Shown in pieces: positions 1 to 7,112 of a DNA stretch of 7,739 nucleotides. Under the pieces are notes generated by a model. That model was given only the letters and a program-made list of their open reading frames with translations. It had not been told where the DNA came from and ran no database searches. This DNA is from Acidobacteriaceae bacterium (lineage in GTDB: Bacteria > Acidobacteriota > Terriglobia > Terriglobales > Acidobacteriaceae), in contig PLKY01000122.1 of NCBI GenBank assembly GCA_003140785.1, forward strand, positions 1-7,739. The letters run 5' to 3'. The position numbers were made by a program, and so were the translations under genes. Positions within the stretch are counted from its first letter, which is position 1. Each line of letters opens with the position of its first letter.

Positions 1-944
1 TGGAGGACAACCTGCGCGTGCCTTCCGGCGTCAGCTACATGCTCACCAACCGGCGCGTGATGAAGCGGACGTTCCCGCAGCTGTTCCACAGTTATGGCGT
101 TAGGCCCATTGAGCATTATCCGCAGCTTCTCCTGGCCACTTTGCGCTCACTGGCTCCCGAGGGGCGACCAGAGCCGAATATCGTGCTTCTCACGCCGGGT
201 GTTTTCAATTCCGCATACTTCGAACATACCTATCTCGCTCGTCAAATGGGAATCGATCTTGTCGAAGGCCGCGATCTCGTAACTCACGACAACATCGTCT
301 ACATGCGCACCACCGACGGACTCAAGCGCGTCGATGTCATCTATCGACGAGTGGACGACGACTTCAGCGATCCGCTGATTTTCCGCTCCGACTCGGCACT
401 TGGATCTGCGGGGCTTTTTAATGCCTATCGGGCCGGCAATGTAACGGTCACAAACGCCTTTGGAACCGGCCTGGCCGATGACAAGGCGCTCTACGCGTAC
501 GTTCCGGACATTATTCGCTATTATCTGAGCGAGGATGCCATCCTTCCCAACGTCAAGACATTCCTGATGACCGACCCGAAAGATCGGCAACATGTATTGG
601 CCAATCTGGATAAGTTGGTTGTAAAGGCAGTCGGCGAGAGCGGTGGGTACGGAATGTTGATAGGGCCGCAATCGACAGCGCAGCAACGGGAGGAATTCGC
701 CCGCCAGATTGAGGCCAATCCGCGCAACTATATCGCTCAGCCGACGCTCGATTTCTCGCGCGCTCCATGTCTTATCGGTAATCAGTTGGAGCCCCGGCAC
801 GTAGACCTGCGTCCGTACATCCTTTTCGGCGACAAGGTCAACATCGTACCCGGCGGATTGACGCGCGTAGCTCTTGAAAAAGGCTCGCTCGTAGTCAACT
901 CGTCGCAAGGCGGCGGCAGCAAGGATACATGGGTTCTGGAATAG
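1..944 (+). CDS. Circularly permuted ATP-grasp protein (DUF404/DUF407 type), 5' truncated
   Basis: This is the C-terminal 313 residues of a cytoplasmic circularly permuted ATP-grasp enzyme; the reading frame is already open at base 3 (EDNLRVPSG...) and the start lies outside the window. The family is predicted to form amide bonds using ATP (carboxylate-amine ligase chemistry), but its substrate is unknown. Conserved blocks are visible: the edge block VPSGVSYML, the IYRRVDDDFSDPL segment near bases 342-380, an AGNVTVTNAFGTGLADDKA block, a nucleotide-site lysine (VVKAV, Lys codon 624-626) followed by glycine-rich ESGGYGM (636-656), IAQPT (732-746), RHVDLRP (795-815), GGLTRVA, and a C-terminal NSSQGGGSKDTWV block starting at 897. 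No frameshift or lost motif is seen in the visible part. It is followed after 32 bases by the alpha-E gene, its usual partner. Family assignment is firm; the reaction is inferred from the family. Confidence 0.95.
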   Translation, partial: EDNLRVPSGVSYMLTNRRVMKRTFPQLFHSYGVRPIEHYPQLLLATLRSLAPEGRPEPNIVLLTPGVFNSAYFEHTYLARQMGIDLVEGRDLVTHDNIVYMRTTDGLKRVDVIYRRVDDDFSDPLIFRSDSALGSAGLFNAYRAGNVTVTNAFGTGLADDKALYAYVPDIIRYYLSEDAILPNVKTFLMTDPKDRQHVLANLDKLVVKAVGESGGYGMLIGPQSTAQQREEFARQIEANPRNYIAQPTLDFSRAPCLIGNQLEPRHVDLRPYILFGDKVNIVPGGLTRVALEKGSLVVNSSQGGGSKDTWVLE

Positions 945-962
945 CAATCAGCATTCGAGTTC

Positions 963-968
963 GGGAGA
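963..968 (+). promoter_or_regulatory. Ribosome binding site deciding the alpha-E start
   Basis: GGGAGA lies 8 bases before the ATG at 977. It supports that ATG over the earlier in-frame ATG at 929, which sits inside the preceding gene and has no comparable purine-rich site. Confidence 0.65.
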
Positions 969-976
969 GTGCAACG

Positions 977-1939
977 ATGCTTTCACGCGTTGCGGACAGT
1001 CTTTATTGGATGAGCCGCTACCTGGAACGGGCAGAGAACACCGTGCGTCAGCTCGATGTGACCATGAATCTCATGCTCGACGCGGGCAGCTCCAGCGCTG
1101 AGACTCGCTGGAACCAACTCGTCGCAGCGTTGGGAGATCCGGACGGACTTGAATGGAACGGCGACCTCGAAGCGATGGCCGGCAAGCTCGTTTTCGACCC
1201 TCTGAATCACGCTTCAGTCACCTATTCTGTGAACGGCGCGCGGGAAAATGCCCGTCAGATCCGCGAAGAGATTTCGACCGAGCAGTGGCAGCGCCTCAAT
1301 CGCCTCTATCACCAAATGCATTCCGCTCAGGTGCAGTCGGAGTTTCGGACCAGCATCTCGGACGCACTAAGCACAGTGATCGATGGCATCCACCTGTTCA
1401 AGGGAGTGAGTGATACAACGATGATTCACGGTCAAGGTTGGCAGTTTATCCGTCTTGGCCGCTACTTGGAGCGCGCGTACGCGATTGCCACGCTGCTTGA
1501 GGTGTACCAGCCGTGGCTGTCCGGTCCTTCGGAACGCGAGCATGGAGGCTACCAGTATCTCGAGCAGGTGGGATTGCTGCGCTGCTGCACGGCGTTTGAG
1601 GCGTATTGCCAGGTTTATACAGCCGATGTGACTGCCGACCGCATTCTTGAATTCCTGCTCCTCAATCGCGACTTCCCCCATGCCATTCGCTATTCCGTGG
1701 ATGGCGTTCGTCATGCGGTGGAATCGGTCCAGCGGACCGGAGGGCGCCGTTCGCCGGAAGAGCTTACCGCGGGCATCGGGAAGTTACACGCCATGCTGAG
1801 CTACACCACGATCGGTGAAATTCTCTCCGGAGACACTGCTGCATTCCTGCATTCGATCCGGGAGCAATGCATGCGGATCCATGAGATGATGTACCGCTAT
1901 TACATTCAGTATTCGATTCAATCTGCTCTCGCCACATAG
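977..1939 (+). CDS. Alpha-E domain protein (DUF403 family)
   Basis: A 320-residue, soluble, mostly helical protein with no signal peptide or membrane segment. It opens with MLSRVADSLYWMSRYLERAE, the typical beginning of DUF403/alpha-E proteins, which is why the start at 977 is chosen over an in-frame ATG at 929 that would add 16 atypical residues and overlap the previous gene by 16 bases. The family name comes from a helical domain with conserved glutamates. Here the hallmark R-Y-L-E-R-A occurs twice, at residues 14-19 and 162-167, as expected for the internal two-fold repeat. A conserved ENARQIREEIS segment lies at about residues 90-100, and further helices with a Cys-Cys pair (LLRCC) lie near residues 200-215. 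The length fits the family. Its biochemical role is unknown; it is nearly always encoded beside the permuted ATP-grasp protein and a transglutaminase, as here, and may act as their partner or helper in peptide/amide modification. Confidence 0.94.
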   Translation: MLSRVADSLYWMSRYLERAENTVRQLDVTMNLMLDAGSSSAETRWNQLVAALGDPDGLEWNGDLEAMAGKLVFDPLNHASVTYSVNGARENARQIREEISTEQWQRLNRLYHQMHSAQVQSEFRTSISDALSTVIDGIHLFKGVSDTTMIHGQGWQFIRLGRYLERAYAIATLLEVYQPWLSGPSEREHGGYQYLEQVGLLRCCTAFEAYCQVYTADVTADRILEFLLLNRDFPHAIRYSVDGVRHAVESVQRTGGRRSPEELTAGIGKLHAMLSYTTIGEILSGDTAAFLHSIREQCMRIHEMMYRYYIQYSIQSALAT

Positions 1940-1958
1940 AGGACGAGCGAAAACGAGA

Positions 1959-2942
1959 ATGAATTACTACTCCATCCGGCACCTCACGCGATTTCGCTAC
2001 TCGAAGTCCATCAGCGAGAGCATTATGGAAACGCGCATGCACCCGCGCTCCGATTCCAACCAGCATTGCCTTACTTTTTCGCTCTCAGTGAGCCCTCGCT
2101 GCCGTGTCTTCAGCTATCGCGACCACCAAGGGAATAATGTTCAGCACTTCGACATTCCAAGCGAGCACACGCAACTTGTCCTCATCGCCGAGTCCGTTGT
2201 CGAGCAGCAGGCTCTGCCCGATGTACCAAGTTTTCTCGCACCAGACGCGTGGCGAGACCTGGACGAATTAATCGAAGCCGGTGATTACTGGGAGATGCTT
2301 CTTCCCAGCGCCTTTTCAGTCGAGACTCCAGCCCTTCTCGCTCTCGCAGCAAAGCTGGGCGCGACCCGTCGCGATGATCCGCTCATGCTCGTCCACGAAC
2401 TCAACCAGCGGCTCTTTGATTATTTCGAATATGTGCCCAGCTCCACCCGCGTCGACTCGCCCATCGACGACGCCATTGTCAGCGGCAAGGGTGTTTGCCA
2501 GGACTTTGCCCACACCATGATTGCCCTGTTACGGCACGTTCGGATTCCTGCCCGGTACGTATCCGGCTATCTTTACCGCAGCCGCGAGGATCACGACCGA
2601 TCGACGCCCGACGCGACCCATGCGTGGGTTGACGTCCTGTTGCCACACCTTGGTTGGGTCGGCTTCGACCCTACCAACAACCTCATCGCGCATCATCGTC
2701 ACATCCGCACAGCGGTTGGGCGTGATTATGCCGACGTCCCGCCAACTCACGGCATCTTCCGAGGCAAGACCGACAGCGAACTCTATGTCGCCGTCCATGT
2801 CGAGGCCAGCGAGTTTCCTCCGGCACTGGACCGAAAGCTTCCCATCCCTGACGACTGGAGCGTGCTGGTGGAGCGCGCACAACAGGCCCCGGAAATCACT
2901 CCGGCACTCATCGATCTACAGCAAATGCAGCAGCAACAATAG
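1959..2942 (+). CDS. Transglutaminase-like cysteine protein with N-terminal bacterial transglutaminase domain
   Basis: A 327-residue protein with no signal peptide, so probably cytoplasmic. Residues 1-80 form the beta-rich N-terminal domain typical of bacterial transglutaminase-like proteins (YYSIRHLTRFRYSKSISES...METRMHPR). The papain-like core follows with all three catalytic residues present: Cys180 in GKGVCQDFAHTM, His221 in DATHAWVDV, and Asp237 in GWVGFDPTNN. Proteins of this fold either hydrolyse peptide bonds or transfer acyl groups between amines; which one applies here cannot be read from sequence. The gene starts 19 bases after the alpha-E stop with only a weak, distant purine stretch (GAGGA at 1939-1943), so translation may be coupled to the upstream gene. 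The tail is rich in glutamine (QQMQQQQ at residues 321-327). It is probably the last gene of the operon, since a possible terminator and a 311-base gap follow. It may release, trim or attach the product made by the ATP-grasp enzyme; that is inference from context. Confidence 0.94.
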   Translation: MNYYSIRHLTRFRYSKSISESIMETRMHPRSDSNQHCLTFSLSVSPRCRVFSYRDHQGNNVQHFDIPSEHTQLVLIAESVVEQQALPDVPSFLAPDAWRDLDELIEAGDYWEMLLPSAFSVETPALLALAAKLGATRRDDPLMLVHELNQRLFDYFEYVPSSTRVDSPIDDAIVSGKGVCQDFAHTMIALLRHVRIPARYVSGYLYRSREDHDRSTPDATHAWVDVLLPHLGWVGFDPTNNLIAHHRHIRTAVGRDYADVPPTHGIFRGKTDSELYVAVHVEASEFPPALDRKLPIPDDWSVLVERAQQAPEITPALIDLQQMQQQQ

Positions 2943-2960
2943 GTTCAATGGTGGCATTGC

Positions 2961-2981
2961 TTCTTCCTCCGGAAGGATTTT
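2961..2981 (+). terminator. Possible weak intrinsic terminator after the three-gene operon
   Basis: TTCTTCC (2961-2967), a TCC loop and GGAAGGA (2971-2977) can form a 7-pair stem with one G-T pair, followed directly by TTTT (2978-2981). It begins 18 bases after the transglutaminase stop, the expected place. The stem is short and the T run is only four bases, so it may be weak or not real. Confidence 0.35.
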
Positions 2982-3004
2982 CGGGATTGAAATTCAATTT
3001 TCTG

Positions 3005-3033
3005 TTGAATCTTGAGTAAATATCCAGCAATAT
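3005..3033 (+). promoter_or_regulatory. Tentative sigma-70-like promoter for the receptor gene
   Basis: TTGAAT (3005-3010) resembles a -35 element, and CAATAT (3028-3033) sits 17 bases further on at the right spacing, though it matches TATAAT at only three of six positions. The support is the AT-rich setting in an otherwise GC-rich region. The resulting leader would be over 200 bases long. This is a guess from composition and spacing. Confidence 0.2.
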
Positions 3034-3116
3034 TAATTCATTCCGATTGAAACGCAGCCCCCGCTGCACGAGCTTCTCGGCAAGTCATACGAAACGGTAC
3101 CTTCCCATTACTCCGG

Positions 3117-3168
3117 ACCAGGCCCCTCCGGCCGCGGCTGGAGCTTCGAATACCAAGGCCCTATCCGG
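3117..3168 (+). repeat. Imperfect direct repeat pair upstream of the receptor gene
   Basis: ACCAGGCCCCTCCGG (3117-3131) and ACCAAGGCCCTATCCGG (3152-3168) match at most positions when small gaps are allowed, with starts 35 bases apart. They could be paired binding sites for a regulator of the receptor, or chance similarity in GC-rich sequence. Confidence 0.3.
3126..3143. promoter_or_regulatory. Imperfect 18-base dyad, possible operator or leader hairpin
   Basis: CTCCGGCCG and CGGCTGGAG form an almost perfect inverted repeat with a single G-T pair in RNA. It overlaps the first copy of the direct repeat and lies about 110 bases before the receptor start. It could be an operator or an RNA hairpin in the leader; no function is shown. 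Confidence 0.25.
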
Positions 3169-3241
3169 AACGCAGCCATGAAGTCTTCGGCGAAGCGTAA
3201 ACGTACTTGATCTGAAAGGCATCACCAGAGCAAGACCTTTT

Positions 3242-3247
3242 GGAGGA
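3242..3247 (+). promoter_or_regulatory. Strong ribosome binding site for the receptor GTG start
   Basis: GGAGGA lies 6 bases before the GTG at 3254. It fixes the start at that unusual codon, directly before a basic-then-hydrophobic signal peptide, so the start is well supported. Confidence 0.8.
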
Positions 3248-3253
3248 ACAGCC

Positions 3254-6200
3254 GTGAAACGATCCCTTTGGGGATGGGTGCTGCTTTGTACCCTTTCCAC
3301 CGTGACCCTCACCTTCGGCCAGAATGCAACTACCTCACTCCGCGGAGTCGTAAAAGATCCATCCGGGGCCCTTGTTTCCGGAGCTACCATCACGCTGACG
3401 GATAATGCTACAGGCAAGACGATAAGCACAACAGCGAGCAGCACAGGTCTGTACGATTTCACGCAGATATTTCCGGCAAAGTACACCATCAAAGTGACCG
3501 CTGCCGGATTCGGTGAGCAGTCCAAGACAGCCGAACTTTTGGTGAACCAGCCCGCGACCATCGATTTCACGTTGACCGTACAATCGAGTTCGGTCACGGT
3601 GGACGTGTCCGCTGCGGCACAGACCCTCAACACCTCCGACGCCTCTCTGGGGAGTTCCGCCGACAGCGCGGAGATTCAAGCGCTCCCCAGCGAAACGCGC
3701 AACGTGCCTGATCTGCTTTCGTTGCAGCCTGGCGTCCTTTACCTGCCGCCAACGATCACTGACAGCCGCAGCGGTTCGGTGAACGGCGGGCGCTCCGACC
3801 AGGGCAACGTCACTATCGACGGCATCGACGATAACGACCAGGTCAACGGATTCGCCTTTACTGGCGTGCTGCGCGAGACGGTCGATTCAGTCGAGGAATT
3901 CCGCGTGACCACCGGCGATGCGAATGCGGATGCGGGCCGGTCTTCTGGTGCCCAGGTCAGCTTAGTCACTAAATCGGGAACGAACAAGTTCCATGGCGCG
4001 GCGTACGAATACAACCGGCCTACAATTACCGTCGCCAACGATTGGTTTAATAAGCAGGCAGAACTCAATAGCGGTGAGCCAAACATTCCTGGCAAACTCA
4101 TCCGCAATATCTTCGGTGGCGCTTTTGGCGGTCCCATCAAGAAGGACAAGCTCTTCTTCTTTGGCAACTACGAGGGAAGCCGTATCGCGGAGAACGTTCA
4201 GGTGACGCGAACCACGCCGACCGCAAGCGCTCAAGCAGGAAGTCTCAGCTATCCGGACGAAAACGGAAATACGCAATCGCTCTCTCCCAGCCAGGTTGTT
4301 GCGTTGGATGCGGCCTGCGAAATCTGCAATACAAGCGCATATCCTGAACCTCCGGGTCCGAATCCCAACGCGCTTGCCTACTTTAACTCAATGCCGGCTG
4401 CCAACGGATCGACCCTGGGCGATGGCGGTTATAACTCGGGCTCGTACTCCTTCTCATCGCCCGATCCTCTTCGCCTGAATACCAGCATTGGACGAATCGA
4501 CTATGTTCCCTCGGACAGGCATCGGCTCTTTGTCCGCGGTAACCTGCAAAAGGACGTTGGAAGTACGCTGCCGGCCCTCGACAGCAGAGAGCAATTCCCC
4601 GGTCAAGGGCCGTCTAACCTCACCGAGGACAATAGCAAAGGCATCACCGCTGGCGAAACATGGTCCATCTCGCCTAATCTGATTAACGATATCCGCTATG
4701 GGTACACCCGGCAGGGATTCAGCACCCGTGGCGTGGGGAACGGGGACTATGTAGACTTTCGATTCTTGGACACTCCGACTGCGGAAACTCGCACCACTTT
4801 CACCGATATCCCGGTCAATAACATTGTTGACAATCTGAGTTGGACGAAAGGGAAGCACACGTTCCAATTCGGTGGTAACTGGCGGCTCGTGCACCAGAAT
4901 TATTCTTCCGATCAGAACTCGTTCAACAGTGCGACCACGAATCCCTATTGGCTCGGCGGCAATCCGCCGGCACCAGGGAATCTTGGCGGAGGGTTCGAGA
5001 ACTCATACGTCATCGCTTACGCGAGCCTTGTCGGGACCGTTCCGCAGATCACTGACAACTTTAATTACAAAATCACGAGTGCGACGTCCGGAGCTGCCAT
5101 CCCGGAGGGCGCCGCTATCGCGCGCAATTTCAAGGCCAACGAATTCGAGTGGTACGTGCAGGATGCATGGCGTGTGCAACCAAACCTTACAATCACTTTT
5201 GGTGTCCGTCACACCATTTTGCAAACGCCGTATGAAGTGAATGGCCAGATGGTGACTCCCACGATCGACACACATGCGTGGTATCTGCAAAGAGAAAGCG
5301 CTGCACAGGCCGGCCAGGTCTATGAGCCCGACCTGCAGTTTGCGCCTGCGGGCCCGCATTATGGGCAACCCGGATTCTGGCCAAAGGCAAAGGATAACTT
5401 TGCTCCTCGTCTCGCGATCGCCTACTCTCCCGATGGAAAAACCTCGATCCGTGCCGGAGCCGGCATCTACTACGACCACTATGGAGAGGCGCTGATCTTC
5501 AATTTCGATCAGCACGGATCATTCGGCATGAGTTCCCAGGTGAGCAATCCCGCCGGAGTCTATGGATTTGAGGGGAGCGCATCTCATCCGGCATCCCCGC
5601 GGTTCGTGGGTAGGCAAACGCTGCCGCCCATCAGCCTCGGCGCCGCGCCAACCACCCAGACCTATCCTTACTACGCGCCCCAGGGAAACTTCGCCATTAC
5701 GTGGGGGCTCGACAACAAAATGCAGACTCCGTATTCCGAGATGTTTGACTTCTCGGTCCAACGCGAACTGCCAGGCGGGTTTACTCTGGAGACTGCCTAC
5801 GTCGGCCGTCTGGGTCGACACTTGTTGCAGCAACTCGACATGGCGGAACCTGTGGACTATGTCGACCCAGCGGGTGGCGGCGACTATTACGCAGCGGCCC
5901 GCCAGCTTTCCATGGAAGTGGATGCGAACGGCGACAACTATGGAAATGCTGGAAACGGGATGCCGCAGGTCTCGGTTCCGGCCATCCAATACTTCGAAGA
6001 TGTCTTTCCGTTTATGGCAGGTGTCGACTTCGCTGGGGAAAGCGCAACGGAAGCCATCTACAACAATGAGTGGGCGCCCTATCGAGAGAACCTGGGTGCG
6101 ACCACGGCACTTTCAGACATCGATTTCTACTGTAACTACGGATGCCCGGCCGGGTGGCAACCGCATTTCTGGCAGGACCAGTTCTCGTCGCTCTATGTCT

Positions 6201-7015
6201 TATCGAGCAGCGGCATGAGCTACTACAACGCGGGGCAGCTTACTCTTCGACATCCATCCAGTCATGGGCTGCTGATGGACTTCAGCTATACACTTTCCAA
6301 ATCGATTGACTTTGGCTCGGACGCGGAGCGCAGCACTGAAAACGGGATTCCCGGCAACACCGCCAATAATTCCGCTTTCAGCGAAATCATCAACACCTGG
6401 AAACCTTACCTGAACCGGGGCGTCTCCGATTTCGATACGCATCACCTCATCACTGTGGATGCCGTGTACCAGTTGCCATTCGGGCAAGGAAAGATGTTCG
6501 GCGGCGGCGCCAACAGGTTCGGCGATGCCATTATCGGCGGATGGCAGCTCTCAGGAATCAACCGCTGGTCCAGCGGATTGCCTTTTTCCTTTTCAGATCC
6601 TGGCTGGACAACTGATTGGCAGATCGAAAGCTTTGGCGTCGTCACCCAACCGGTCAAGATGCGCCGACATTTCGACGCGAATGGCAACCCTCAATTCTTT
6701 GACAATCCGGCTGCAATCACCAGCGGTATCGCATCTGGCGGGCCGGTTCGAATTTCATATCCTGGCGAAGCTGGCCAGCGCAACAACTTCCGTGGCGATG
6801 GCTATTTCGACGTCGATACAGGTCTGACAAAGAGCTGGAGGATCGCGGAGCTGGGCGCTCTGAAGTTCGGCTGGGAGACTTACAACGTCACCAACACAGT
6901 ACGGTTCGATCCAGCATCGATTGGTGGAACCTTAACGGGAGGCAATCTGGGTATCGCAAGCAAATTGCTCACCCAGCCACGCCGCATGCAGTTCAGCTTG
7001 CGGTTCGACTTCTAG
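3254..7015 (+). CDS. TonB-dependent receptor with carboxypeptidase-regulatory-like N-terminal domain (Oar-like)
   Basis: A complete 1253-residue outer-membrane receptor, expected to import a bulky ligand using energy from TonB. Residues 1-22 are a signal peptide (MKRSLWGWVLLC..., likely cut after TFG). Residues 28-108 are a beta-sandwich carboxypeptidase-regulatory-like domain (LRGVVKDPSGALVSGATITL...GLYDFTQIFPAKYTIKVTAAGF). A short VTVDV stretch at about 114-118 is the only TonB-box-like segment. The plug spans about 137-240, with NGGRSDQGNVTIDGIDDND at 177-195 and an SLVTKSGTNKFHG exit at 236-248. The barrel follows, starting near the FGGAFGGPIKKDKLFFFG block (287-304) and ending in SLRFDF with a terminal Phe, as outer-membrane assembly needs. 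The length is normal for this class. The mature protein appears to have only four cysteines, as two close pairs (355/358 and 960/964). The ligand is unknown: such receptors in acidobacteria are often linked to glycans, but peptides are possible. No SusD-like partner gene follows; the next gene is on the other strand. Confidence 0.95.
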   Translation: MKRSLWGWVLLCTLSTVTLTFGQNATTSLRGVVKDPSGALVSGATITLTDNATGKTISTTASSTGLYDFTQIFPAKYTIKVTAAGFGEQSKTAELLVNQPATIDFTLTVQSSSVTVDVSAAAQTLNTSDASLGSSADSAEIQALPSETRNVPDLLSLQPGVLYLPPTITDSRSGSVNGGRSDQGNVTIDGIDDNDQVNGFAFTGVLRETVDSVEEFRVTTGDANADAGRSSGAQVSLVTKSGTNKFHGAAYEYNRPTITVANDWFNKQAELNSGEPNIPGKLIRNIFGGAFGGPIKKDKLFFFGNYEGSRIAENVQVTRTTPTASAQAGSLSYPDENGNTQSLSPSQVVALDAACEICNTSAYPEPPGPNPNALAYFNSMPAANGSTLGDGGYNSGSYSFSSPDPLRLNTSIGRIDYVPSDRHRLFVRGNLQKDVGSTLPALDSREQFPGQGPSNLTEDNSKGITAGETWSISPNLINDIRYGYTRQGFSTRGVGNGDYVDFRFLDTPTAETRTTFTDIPVNNIVDNLSWTKGKHTFQFGGNWRLVHQNYSSDQNSFNSATTNPYWLGGNPPAPGNLGGGFENSYVIAYASLVGTVPQITDNFNYKITSATSGAAIPEGAAIARNFKANEFEWYVQDAWRVQPNLTITFGVRHTILQTPYEVNGQMVTPTIDTHAWYLQRESAAQAGQVYEPDLQFAPAGPHYGQPGFWPKAKDNFAPRLAIAYSPDGKTSIRAGAGIYYDHYGEALIFNFDQHGSFGMSSQVSNPAGVYGFEGSASHPASPRFVGRQTLPPISLGAAPTTQTYPYYAPQGNFAITWGLDNKMQTPYSEMFDFSVQRELPGGFTLETAYVGRLGRHLLQQLDMAEPVDYVDPAGGGDYYAAARQLSMEVDANGDNYGNAGNGMPQVSVPAIQYFEDVFPFMAGVDFAGESATEAIYNNEWAPYRENLGATTALSDIDFYCNYGCPAGWQPHFWQDQFSSLYVLSSSGMSYYNAGQLTLRHPSSHGLLMDFSYTLSKSIDFGSDAERSTENGIPGNTANNSAFSEIINTWKPYLNRGVSDFDTHHLITVDAVYQLPFGQGKMFGGGANRFGDAIIGGWQLSGINRWSSGLPFSFSDPGWTTDWQIESFGVVTQPVKMRRHFDANGNPQFFDNPAAITSGIASGGPVRISYPGEAGQRNNFRGDGYFDVDTGLTKSWRIAELGALKFGWETYNVTNTVRFDPASIGGTLTGGNLGIASKLLTQPRRMQFSLRFDF

Positions 7016-7112
7016 CCGCCTTCAACTTGATTCGTTCGCGCCGGTTGGGTACATTCCCTGCCGGCGCTTTTCATTTGCGGCTCGCCGCTAGTGTTGATCT
7101 GCAGCGCCGTGT
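7016..7112. other. Convergent intergenic region
   Basis: These 97 bases separate the stops of the receptor (+) and the kinase (-). Apart from the intrinsic terminator at 7038-7071, nothing further is recognised. Confidence 0.6.
7038..7071 (+). terminator. Intrinsic terminator of the receptor gene
   Basis: GCGCCGG (7038-7044) pairs perfectly with CCGGCGC (7061-7067), with a further GGG/CCC pairing inside the loop (7047-7049 with 7056-7058), and TTTT follows at 7068-7071. It starts 22 bases after the receptor stop. On the opposite strand the hairpin is not followed by a T run, so it probably serves the + strand only; no matching terminator for the convergent kinase gene is evident. Confidence 0.75.

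Larger units (their letters stand above)
2943..3253. other. Intergenic region upstream of the TonB-dependent receptor (311 bases)
   Basis: No convincing gene is seen. From 2943 to about 2981 it holds the possible terminator. Bases 2985-3052 are an AT-rich island, including the perfect inverted repeat ATTGAA-A-TTCAAT (2986-2998) and a second ATTGAAA (3046-3052), and are the best place for the receptor promoter. Bases 3053-3170 are GC-rich, with an imperfect direct repeat and an 18-base dyad. The last part ends in a strong ribosome binding site. A 57-codon open frame (3037-3207, stop 3208-3210) crosses it but has no usual start codon before an ATG at 3178, so it is not called a gene. Confidence 0.6.

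Noticed and set aside
147..947. A 266-codon open frame on the - strand
   Set aside because: It lies opposite the strongly conserved ATP-grasp gene and its translation shows no recognisable family; it is a consequence of GC-rich codon use.
2521..3015. A 164-codon + strand open frame overlapping the end of the transglutaminase-like gene
   Set aside because: It runs out of frame through the catalytic His/Asp part of the real gene, is rich in Arg, Ser and Thr without domain structure, and has no ribosome binding site evidence.
3287..3289. Cysteine at residue 12 of the receptor as a lipoprotein attachment site
   Set aside because: The preceding residues are V-L-L, with Leu just before Cys, which does not fit a lipobox; a normal signal peptidase cut after residue 22 fits better.
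3085..3633. A 182-codon - strand open frame opposite the receptor start
   Set aside because: It covers the signal peptide and the first domain of the receptor on the other strand; no family resemblance was seen.
5562..6218. A 218-codon + strand open frame inside the receptor gene
   Set aside because: It is a shifted frame of the barrel region with low-complexity Arg/Ser/Thr-rich composition; the receptor frame is continuous throughout.
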